DNA from: Syncephalis plumigaleata
Lineage: Eukaryota > Zoopagomycota > Zoopagomycetes > Zoopagales > Piptocephalidaceae
Length of the DNA stretch: 20,090 bases
Assembly: GCA_025201365.1 (NCBI GenBank)
Contig: JAIXMF010000257.1
Location: 1 to 20,090 of the forward strand
Direction: 5' to 3'
Shown: positions 8,362-16,740 of the stretch, one piece after another
How positions within the stretch are numbered: the stretch's first letter is position 1
Layout of the letters: each line of letters begins with the position of its first letter
Position numbers and translations under genes: made by a program
Notes under the pieces: model-generated
Seen by the model: only the letters and a program-made list of their open reading frames with translations
What the model was told of the DNA's origin: nothing
Databases searched by the model: none

Positions 8362-8392
8362 TGCATCCATCCATTCATCCATTCATCCATCT
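8362..8392. repeat. Imperfect CATC/CATT tetranucleotide repeat
   Basis: CATCCATCCATTCATCCATT and following units in the eL34/AYR1-like promoter region. It has the same unit type as the array at 8216, suggesting one origin or a local mutational tendency. Confidence 0.75.
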
Positions 8393-8807
8393 CTATTATC
8401 GCAGCATCATTTCTATATGCATATATGCATACGCATTCATATATTATATATCCATCAATGAATGACTAGATGTTATGGCTTATTATGTCGTTTATGCTTT
8501 CTGTCTATTATACACGCATAGTGTTCTAGATGCTTACCGTCCGGTAAACAATGGATGGACTTCGAGAAGGGAGGAGGCCGAACACGCTGAGTGGGTGAGT
8601 GAATTGTGTCTCATTGAGCAATCGCCCACACACACGCACACACAGAGCAAACGGTGCACTTTCCCTAATCCCGATCCATTCAATGCGAATTGAAACATAT
8701 TACTACATTCATAGGAAATACGCCTGTACAAATGACGAAGTATTCCGTAAATCACACCTTGTATACGCACCTTCTCCTACTTCTTATCGAAATACGTTTG
8801 TATAGTT

Positions 8808-9665
8808 ATGGCAACCAATCAACATTCGGAGCGTAAGGTGGTACTGCTCACCGGTTGTAGTTCGGGCGGTATCGGTGCCTATATGGCATTGGAGTTCGCC
8901 AGCAACAACTGTATCGTGTACGCTAGTGCTCGTCGACTGGAAGCCATGACGGAACTAGAGCCACACGGTATTCATACACTAAGCGTGGATGTCACCAAAG
9001 AGGAAACGATGCAGGCTGCCGTCAACACTGTCATCGAGAAAGAAGGCCGTATCGATATCCTCGTGAATAATGCTGGTTTATCGCGTACCGCTCCTTTAAT
9101 CGAGCAAGATTTGAATACGGCTCGCAGGGTGTACGACGCCAATGTATGGGGCCTACTAAGAATGTCGCAGATTGTCGCTCCTCATATGATGAAGCGTCGC
9201 TCGGGTAATATCGTCAATGTGTCATCGATCGTTGGCGTGGTTCCCATTCCCTGGTCTGGTATCTACGCTTCGTCAAAGGCCGCCGTACGTTCCATGTCGG
9301 ATATCATGCGTATGGAATTGCTGGGATTCAACGTGAACGTTACAAACGTGTATCCCGGATCTATCAAATCCAATATTGCCCAGAATAGTAGTCAAGAGTT
9401 TGAGTGGAAGGAGGACAGTTTGTACGAGGCGTATAAGCAACGCGTTGAAGAGCGAGTATGGTTATCGCAGCAAAAAGGTTGTACGCCAACCGATGATTTC
9501 GCCAAAGCAGTCGTGGCTAAACTGTTGCAATCCTCACCACCACGCGAGATTTACTACGGCAAGCATTCCACCATATTTTGGTTACTTTCATTTTTGCCGG
9601 GCTGGCTCACCGATCGACTACTCCTCAAACGATTTGGTCTATTACAACAACAACAACAACAATAA
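8808..9665 (+). CDS. AYR1: NADPH-dependent 1-acyl-dihydroxyacetone-phosphate reductase-like short-chain dehydrogenase
   Basis: Single-exon frame of 285 residues with a classical SDR fold. The cofactor loop is TGCSSGGIG (residues 15-23), NNAG is at 87-90, the catalytic Ser is Ser140 in VNVSS, and the catalytic Tyr/Lys are Tyr153 and Lys157 in YASSK. After YASARRLEAM (38-47) an Arg-Arg pair follows beta-strand 2, consistent with NADP preference. A C-terminal hydrophobic stretch (TIFWLLSFLPGWL) fits the ER or lipid-droplet attachment of Ayr1 proteins. Ayr1 reduces acyl-DHAP to lysophosphatidic acid in glycerolipid and ether-lipid synthesis; sub-family choice over other SDRs is likely but not proven. 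The protein ends in six Gln encoded by CAA repeats that run directly into TAA TAA TAA TGA. AATAAA lies at 9773. It is convergent with ATM1. Confidence 0.9.
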   Translation: MATNQHSERKVVLLTGCSSGGIGAYMALEFASNNCIVYASARRLEAMTELEPHGIHTLSVDVTKEETMQAAVNTVIEKEGRIDILVNNAGLSRTAPLIEQDLNTARRVYDANVWGLLRMSQIVAPHMMKRRSGNIVNVSSIVGVVPIPWSGIYASSKAAVRSMSDIMRMELLGFNVNVTNVYPGSIKSNIAQNSSQEFEWKEDSLYEAYKQRVEERVWLSQQKGCTPTDDFAKAVVAKLLQSSPPREIYYGKHSTIFWLLSFLPGWLTDRLLLKRFGLLQQQQQQ

Positions 9666-9671
9666 TAATAA
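9645..9671 (+). repeat. (CAA)6(TAA)3 microsatellite across the stop codon
   Basis: Six CAA codons pass directly into three TAA codons and then TGA, so the reading frame terminates inside a triplet repeat. Four consecutive in-frame stops make read-through unlikely. Confidence 0.9.
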
Positions 9672-9846
9672 TGAGGAATACACTATCAAATGCTATTGCG
9701 TACTACTAGTATAATGCACGATTTGTATTACCTAGTCTTATTCTCATGCACAAATGATAATTGATGAAATGTAATAAACGTAATAGTTTAATTGTTTTCA
9801 TTTAGTTATGTATTTATTAATTAAATTGGTAATTATATATAATCAA
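9666..9846. other. Convergent 3' intergenic spacer between AYR1-like and ATM1
   Basis: This 181-bp AT-rich spacer holds both 3' ends. AATAAA at 9773 serves the plus-strand gene; I see no clear second signal. Confidence 0.5.
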
Positions 9847-12800
9847 CTATTGCTTATCAGTTGAACTATTACTATTACTACTATTGTTGTTGTTAACAGG
9901 GGATTCATCAACTGACTCTATAGTTATTTCATCATCATTCTCCTCCTCTTCATTCGTTCGTTTCTCGGCTTCAATCAGTTCTTGAGACCACCACATGTCG
10001 CGGTATACACCTTGACCATCAACCCCACTGAGAAGAGCTTCATGTCGACCTTGCTCGACTACTTCGCCATCCTTTAATACTACAATCAAATCAGCATCGC
10101 AAATGGTACGTAATCGATGCGCGATAAACACGCTAGTGCAACGTTTCTCATCCAGAATACCATGGATATTGGCGAGAATCGATTGTTCCGTGTGTGTGTC
10201 AAGAGCCGAGGTGGCCTCGTCAAAGAATAGAATGGGTGGATCTTTGAGGATGGTACGTGCTAGGGCTACCCGTTGTTTCTCACCGCCTTATTATTCGTGG
10301 TGTAGAATACGTGTATTAGATTAGCGTAATTGCCTCGATTAGTGCAAATGTTAGATAGTTTACCTGAAATCATTAGACCTCGTTCTCCCACTCGTGTTTG
10401 ATATCCCTCAGGCAATCGTTCGATAACGTGATGAATTTGTGCTCGTTCCGCTGCATACTTCACTTGTTCCATTGTAGCCGATGTGTTACCATAAGCAATA
10501 TTGTGATGTATCGTGTCATTAAATAGAGCGGTATCCTATGAATCACACATGGTACAAGTAAGTAGGTGTTCATTGCGAATAGTGCAAGGTATGCAGCTTA
10601 TATCGCTTACCTGTGGTACAACACCAATAAGACGACGTAGACTTTCGAGTTTTACATGTCGGATATCCTGACCGTCAATGAGGATACGACCCGATTGTGG
10701 TTCGTAAAAACGGAACATAAGCCGTAATACAGTTGATTTACTAATCGATTATTTATTATCATATTCCATTAGATTAGAGTAGTATACTATACTATAGTAA
10801 TGGTGTGCTACTTACCCACAACCACTTGGTCCTACAACGGCCACCTTACTACCTCGAGGAATAGTAAATGACGCATTACGTAAAATGGGTCGATCTGGAT
10901 GATAGCCGAATGTGACATTCTCAAATGTAATCTCACCACCTTTAAATTCTAATGGCATTGCATTGGGTGTATCCTAATAATAAATAGATAAATAAATCAG
11001 CAATAGTAATAGTAATAGTAACAGTAGTGACTTACTGTAATACGCTGATCAATAGCTTGCAGGTTGAATAGCGTGTCCATATCGGTCAATGCTTGTCGTA
11101 GATCACGATAGACGGATCCGAGAAAGTTGAGCGGCATCGATAGTTGGAATACCAATTGATTGATAAGCACCACATCACCAACTGTTAGTTGACCTGATAC
11201 GTAACATCGATGTAAGTATACCCATATAGCAATAATATATACCATGGTTACCTTGTAGTACACCTTGTGCAGCCATCGCCATCATACTTGCTAATGAAGC
11301 ACTAAAGATTGTATTCTGACCGGCATTCAAGAATGCTAAGCTACCGGCTATTTTAAGCGATGCCTTTTCGTATTTCAACATGGCTGCATTATATCGTGAT
11401 AACTCGTATTTCTCATTACCAAAATACTATATAAATGTATAAATACATATGCGTGTCATTGATATGTGTAGACTCACCTTTACAGCCTCGTAGTTAATTA
11501 GCGAGTCAATCACTCGTGTGGCTGCCTCATTATCGGCAGCGTTGGCTTGTCGACGAAACTTTGTACTATAATCGATCGTGACATTCATACAATTAGCATT
11601 TTCCCTTTTGTTACTAATAATGTACACTTTTCATTACATACCGCCATGATGTCACACTTACGGTGAACAGTGTGTAAGCAGCCATAGTACCGAGAGTAAC
11701 CAATGCATACGATGTGCCAAATTTATACGACTACCAATCAATATAATCAGTATTACTCGTTAATACGTGCTAGTATTCAATACACGACTCGTATACTTAC
11801 TAGAATACCGCACACCATGGATATTTCCAAGATAGTAGGTGCTAGATGTAATACAGTGGAGGTAAGCACGAAGCTTATACCTCTAAATAGGAGTAGAATA
11901 GAAGCAGGTTAGATTACATTCAGTATAATTTATTCATTCCACCATAATCAACTTACTTGGTACCACGATCAATGGCTCGTGACAGACCGCCCGTCTGACG
12001 TGAAAGATGAAACGAGAGATCCAACGATAGTAGATGAGCAAAGATATTATCAGCTACACGTCGAATGGCACCCTGTGCCACTTTGGCAAACACGGCATTT
12101 CGTAACTCTTGAAAGGCGAAGCTTCCTACTCTCGATAGACCATCTAGTGGATTACGAGTGAGCACGAATGAATTACTACTGCTATAGTATAGTATAATAT
12201 AGGCATACTTACATCCAATGAGTACAGCACCCGCTATAGTCATTAGTGTGCCATCCTCGGGTATGGGCATATTTAGCGAATCGACGACTTGTTTAAAGAA
12301 GAATGGCACTTGAACATTACAAAGCTAGATTATTGTATTCGATCATTATACTATCTATTCATTTGATTTACCGCTTCTATAATTATACTCACCTTGCCTG
12401 CTGCAAGTAGTGCTAGTGCAAGAATGACGCGTCCTTTAATCGCGTAGTCACCTTTTGGCCATACATATCGCATCATTCGTTTGATAATATCAATATCCGA
12501 TGTAGATTTCCCGCCTTCTATATCAACTACGGCAGCTGCTTTTGTTTTCTTATTGCTGTCATCGATCTTTGTTCTAGATGTTGCTACTGACGCGTTCTTG
12601 ATCTCATTTGATGTTGATGCTGTGCTTTTCATACGATACTGCTGCCATGAACACCAACCAAATGATGATACCCGACTATTAGTAATTGACTGGTATATAT
12701 ACATGTATATATAATGATGTTGTTATATAAATACATTAATTGCTATGTCAACTACTATTACTTACCATCATATCATGATAGTTTAACTTGTTGGAACGCG

Positions 12801-13079
12801 TTCCTTTACTCATACTTTGAGCAACATTATGACCATATTTATGTCGACTCGATATATTCGACGTAACGAGTCTAGCCTAATAATTACCAATAAACAGTTG
12901 AATATCTACTATCCTTGCTATTCATTCTGTAAGAGTATTTAGCAACTTACACTAGAGAATGAACGGTAAGAACAAGCGAGTTTTGTCGTTCTAGCTATCC
13001 CGCCTCCACTATGAATAGACCCAACGAAATGTCGACTTGTAGTCGTTGTGCCTTGTCGGGAGACATAAACACTCAGCAT
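9847..13079 (-). CDS. ATM1: Mitochondrial ABC half-transporter Atm1/ABCB7
   Basis: Fourteen exons on the minus strand: 13079-12951, 12876-12766, 12689-12393, 12324-12213, 12143-11957, 11882-11801, 11730-11642, 11565-11478, 11426-11252, 11193-11036, 10973-10816, 10740-10611, 10535-10364 and 10286-9847. All junctions keep frame and give 775 residues. The first about 45 residues are rich in Arg, Ser and Thr without acidic residues, a mitochondrial presequence. The transmembrane part has [60 protein letters not shown] and [15 protein letters not shown], hallmark Atm1 blocks. The ATPase domain is intact: Walker A GPSGCGKST (524-532, with an intron inside the Gly529 codon), Q-loop VVPQ, signature SGGEKQR (629-635), Walker B LFFDE (Asp652, Glu653) and H-loop His686. 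Atm1 exports a glutathione-linked sulfur species from the matrix for cytosolic Fe-S assembly. The C-terminus carries an acidic and Asn/Ser-rich tail. The last intron ends in AAG. Confidence 0.97.
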
Positions 13080-13581
13080 GACGATGAGTAGGAAGCAACT
13101 ACTACAACTACAACTACAGTAATGACAATAGGAAAGAGGAGAAGGAGAGGAGAAGGAGAGGAAGAAGGAGGAGGTTAACCCTTGAAACTATTCAATATCG
13201 GCTAGTGCTAGAAAACCGCGTTAATACTCGGATAACATCGTCATTTTAAATACAAATTGCGCGGTTTTTGCCGTCATCACTATCAGGAACTCTATTGGGA
13301 ATCAGTCTCCATTTAAGATATGTTCGCTGTGACACACACACACATACATCGAAATGCGGTATTATTGCCATGACTAATCCAATAGTTAAATAAAGCAATT
13401 AAGCCATAAGCTAGTCTATATTGAGTATGTACATGTATGTATATGAAATGATTTAATAGATAGATAGATAGATAGATAGATAGGTAGGTAGGTAGGTAGG
13501 TAGATGGATAGTGTACAATAACCAAGTATACGGTGGTATTGGAATTATAGTTGCTCTTCTATCGTACTACTGAGCATAGAC
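13080..13581. promoter_or_regulatory. ATM1 upstream region and APS2 3' flank, with purine tract and tetranucleotide repeat
   Basis: About 500 bp without a supported gene. A GGA/GAA-rich purine tract (about 13131-13174) lies 50-95 bp upstream of the ATM1 ATG on the plus strand, so it is pyrimidine-rich on the coding strand, as is common in fungal promoters. A TAGA/TAGG repeat lies at 13457-13510. Promoter function is inferred from position. Confidence 0.5.
13457..13510. repeat. (TAGA)n(TAGG)n compound tetranucleotide microsatellite
   Basis: Perfect TAGA units convert to TAGG units and end in TAGATGGATAG. It is non-coding and lies about 70 bp past the APS2 stop on that gene's 3' side. Confidence 0.9.
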
Positions 13582-14195
13582 TTATTCAAGCTTGTCCAAA
13601 TGATCTAGACGCATCAGTACAACGTTTTTACTCGTTTCCTGAATCTCGCCTGCCAGGAATATCTCATCAAGAATGGCGTATACCTTTCATCGTTTACCAT
13701 CAATATCATTGTAATGCAATATGTCAAAAATGATTCATGCTTACCTTGTAGAAATTGAATACTAGATCAAGTTCACAGACATTACCAAAGAATGCATCCA
13801 GTACTTCGACAAAGAAGTGAATCGCTTCCAAATAGGCTAGTTCGTTGTCGTTGGCATCGATACAAAAGCAAAAGAACAAGCCTGCATATCGGCGATAGAC
13901 TATTTTGTAGTTGCGAAACTAGTATCATGTTCATTCGTATTAATGACAATCGTTTATCATTATTATTGTTAGTGTCATTCCACTTACTTCAACGAAATTC
14001 GACTGATGTTTCTGGTCGCGTGGTGCCACCAGTCGATGTACTTCACCTTTCAGTTTGAGCTTTTCTTCATCATCAAACGGCATATACCATTTGGCTAGAC
14101 GCGTCTTACCCTGTCGATTCTGAACTAGAATAAAACGAATCTACAAGTCTAATTAGTAATAGGTGGCTGCATCTAACAATAGAATACGTTACCAT
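13582..14195 (-). CDS. APS2: AP-2 adaptor complex sigma subunit
   Basis: Four coding exons, 14195-14193, 14140-13988, 13918-13745 and 13683-13582, with introns of 52, 69 and 61 bp, give 143 residues, the family's normal length. The sequence matches AP-2 sigma along its whole length: [19 protein letters not shown] at the start, the [19 protein letters not shown] block, [35 protein letters not shown] and [14 protein letters not shown] near the end. AP-2 sigma forms the small longin-type chain of the clathrin adaptor at the plasma membrane and helps bind dileucine cargo motifs. The [14 protein letters not shown] and [14 protein letters not shown] blocks favour AP-2 over AP-1 sigma. The first coding exon is only the ATG, immediately followed by a GTAACG donor; the second begins with Ile2. 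Confidence 0.97.
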
Positions 14196-14444
14196 AGTAA
14201 TAAGAATAGCAATTAAGTATAAAGTGGTGTGGAAGTAAGAGGAATACTAAGGTAGAAGAGGTAGAAGAGGTAGATAGATAGAAAGAGATATGGTGTGGAC
14301 AAATAACAATGTCAGTCGCAACACTTGTTACAAATATGTTGAGCACATCCCATGATGAGCATAACCATTACACTGTTACTTTAATAGTCTAATTTATTGG
14401 TATATTCATAGATGAATGGAAATAGAAATAGCATAGTAATGTAG
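14196..14444. other. Spacer between the glucanase 3' end and the APS2 start
   Basis: These 249 bp carry the APS2 upstream region and the glucanase 3' end, with a GGTAGAAGA-type purine repeat at about 14250-14290. No gene seen. Confidence 0.5.
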
Positions 14445-15857
14445 CTAACAATGATGATGACGCTTAGCGGGATTACGTGGAATCCAACCTTCCTCGACAC
14501 CAAGAAGATAATCCCATTGTGGTGATTCCTCCGTCTTGAAATTCCAAAAGAACCAGCCTCGTCCCGCTTCATACGCGTCCATTTGTAGTTCTGCAAATCG
14601 ACGTAACCAAGCGCGATATTCAGGCGTGAATGACGACACGTCATTGTGGCCATCGCATGTGCCATTCTCGTGAATAGGACGACCATTACGAGCGGGGAAT
14701 GTTCCATCCCAGCGTGCGCCCACTTTAAATCCATTAAGCCATTTAGCGCAGTCATTTGTAGCCAGTGACCTAATTCACCATTAACAACAACAACAACAAT
14801 AAGCATGTTATTTCTCTTAACTTACCATTCTCCTACAATGACCGGATAATGTTCGGCTGCAGCTTGGAGTTCCTTACGTTTAGCACATACAGTGTTGGCA
14901 TGTCCATCCTTGTCCATGCCTAGCAAGTCATCCATAAACACTTGATAATGATGTGTATCCAGCATGAGGTTGTCATTATTATGCTTGTTCATGAAATCAT
15001 TCCACTGATGAATCGGTAGGAATGCATCGGCCACGACAATCGACTGTTCGCCTCCCATTAGTTCACGCAGGCTACCAATGCTTTCGTCGTAAAAGTTTCG
15101 TACGACATTCATGTCGAGACTCCAGTGGGCCGGTTCATTCACCAGTTCAATGCCCACTACATTGCTATACGCGTTGGTGGAGAATTTTCGCGCCAATTGA
15201 CGTAGTACACGGATGGAGCGATGTACATTATTCATGTTGCTAGTCCAAGCGGCGACACCCTTCTTCCCGCTATTGTCGAATCCATTCTGCGAACCGGGCA
15301 CACCGTGTAGATCAATAATAACCCGTATGCCGTATTGATCGGCCCAGTTAATACCGCGTGTCAAATACTTGAGCTGTCCCTGCACCCATGGCTCGTGTCG
15401 TTGCTTTTCTACTGCCCAGTAACCAACCGGGATACGTACGTGATTGATACCGGCATCGGCAAGACGACGGAAATCATCCTCGGTCACCCATGTCTTCCAG
15501 TGGTGTTTAAGCTGTCGTTCGGCTTCCTTACGACCTAGACGCGTGCAGAATGACCATTCATCCTCGGTCTGACTCTCGAGTGGGCCCGATTCGAATTGTT
15601 CGAATAGACTGGGTGTAATCCCTATTAGATAGATAGATCATGGATGACATACCAATGATTAGTCGAGAATGATCTAACGAGACATTATTTTCAAATGGAA
15701 TACACATCTATGTGTATGTATGTGTGTATGATCACTTACAGGGTTCGATCACTAGCCAACCACCAAGATTGACACCTCGAATTGGTTCTTGCGCCACTAC
15801 TAAGACACTGCTAATCAGCAGCAAGGCGGCTACTTTGAATGACGAGGCAAATATCAT
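14445..15857 (-). CDS. EXG1: Secreted glucan 1,3-beta-glucosidase (exo-beta-1,3-glucanase, GH5)
   Basis: Three exons, 15857-15740, 15621-14826 and 14769-14445, with introns of 118 and 56 bp, give 412 residues, typical for the family. A signal peptide (core VAALLLISSVLVVA) is followed directly by [20 protein letters not shown], the N-terminal GH5 exo-glucanase signature. Other landmarks are HVRIPVGYWAV, IIDLHGVPGSQNGFDNSG, the acid/base Glu202 in ELVNEP, the DTHHYQVF loop (261-268) and the nucleophile Glu304 in VGEWS, where the second intron splits the Trp305 codon. The C-terminal GWFFWNFKTEESPQWDYLLG and GWIPRNP blocks are complete. The enzyme removes glucose from the non-reducing ends of beta-1,3-glucan in the cell wall or medium. 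AATAAA lies about 50 bp past the stop (14393-14398). A truncated paralogue lies at 6133-6228. Confidence 0.96.
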
Positions 15858-16740
15858 GTCTAACTATAATCCACGTGTTATACAGCTATCCTATCTATAA
15901 TATCGGCGGATATTGGTGTTTTTCTTTTTAGTAATGAATGTATTAGAATGGCAAATAATGAATAGATAAATGATTATTGTGTAAAGTACATTGGTCAACC
16001 AACGATGACAATAGCAATAGTAGTGACAGTGATAGTGACAACGATAGTAATGGTCGTATTAATTGGCTTTTATAAGAGTTATTCCTGTTGTCGTCGTTGA
16101 GTTAATGCGCTACTTTATATACGTAAATGCACTCCTTACCCGGTTGCCCAGTCCATATCATCATCATCATCATCATCATCATGTAGACATGTATAAAAGC
16201 GTATACGTACATGTATGTACCTTCCTATTATTGAACTGATATGCCGACAGAGTAACCAACAATTAATCAATTATCAACTATCTCCACCTTGGTGTCTTAA
16301 TTAAAAAAAGGCCCTTGTCCACGCATCTCTATTGTCTTTTAATTAATCGTCTCTTATCATAGTTAGTTATGATGTCATCATTACTACCCTTATTCCATCA
16401 GTACTTGACAACAATCATTACACAGCAGTATCAATAGTATCAATAGCAATAATAATAACAATAATAGGATACGAATAGTAGTAGCAACACACATTCACTT
16501 TATTACTTCATTAGTAGACTCTTTAACTTTACAAATATAATCATTGGGTTGTCCCTTTTTATGTTTTTACTCGATTAGGTGAATACATGTTGTCAAGGAC
16601 CATGTAAATGACCAGCATTGACTGGTAACAGTTACCGAAATTGATATTGATCGATTTATAATATTTGATATTTATAGTGATATATATATGTATGTATGAT
16701 AAAAATTGACGTGTTCTCTTCCTCTCTACAATCTAAACGA
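15858..16740. promoter_or_regulatory. Glucanase upstream region and 3' flank of the GRDP-like gene
   Basis: About 0.88 kb without a supported gene. A TATATAAAG element on the coding strand (16113-16121) lies about 256 bp upstream of the glucanase ATG, a plausible TATA box for a regulated secreted enzyme. A CAT repeat lies at 16158-16182. The rest is AT-rich with AAT/ACT-type triplet tracts (about 16430-16480). Confidence 0.45.
16158..16182. repeat. (CAT)8-type triplet microsatellite
   Basis: Near-perfect run of ATC/CAT triplets in non-coding DNA upstream of the glucanase gene. Confidence 0.85.

Larger units (their letters stand above)
8022..8807. promoter_or_regulatory. Divergent intergenic region between eL34 and the AYR1-like gene, with tetranucleotide repeats
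   Basis: These 786 bp separate two divergent start codons. They contain CATC/CATT tetranucleotide repeats (about 8216-8250 and 8362-8392), AT-rich TATA/ATGCATAT tracts (about 8325-8455) and a short CA-rich tract (about 8626-8645). Both promoters must lie here. Open frames at 8475-8693 and 8599-8805 overlap one another and show no domain. A 5'-UTR intron in eL34 is possible but cannot be placed. Confidence 0.5.

Noticed and set aside
8216-8392. CATC repeat arrays as a CRISPR-like or regulatory array
   Set aside because: The units are 4 bp with no unique spacers, so they are ordinary microsatellites in a eukaryotic promoter.
8475-8805. Overlapping plus-strand ORFs just upstream of the AYR1-like gene
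   Set aside because: They overlap each other in different frames, include the CA-repeat, and show no domain; probably 5' UTR or promoter.
9376-9714. Plus-strand ORF overlapping the end of the AYR1-like gene
   Set aside because: It is an out-of-frame shadow of conserved SDR sequence with no domain.
11642-11663. Alternative ATM1 donor at 11661 (GTAAGTGTG) before the one used at 11641
   Set aside because: It would remove VSVTSW and break the conserved SWRTKFR block; the GTATGT donor at 11641 restores the block exactly and keeps frame.
13313-13525. Minus-strand ORF rich in Tyr/Leu/Pro repeats
   Set aside because: It is the TAGA/TAGG microsatellite read as a repeat peptide.
14381-14806. 141-codon minus-strand ORF across the glucanase 3' end
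   Set aside because: It is a shifted frame that reads through the second intron and part of the last exon; the GH5 motifs are in the other frame.
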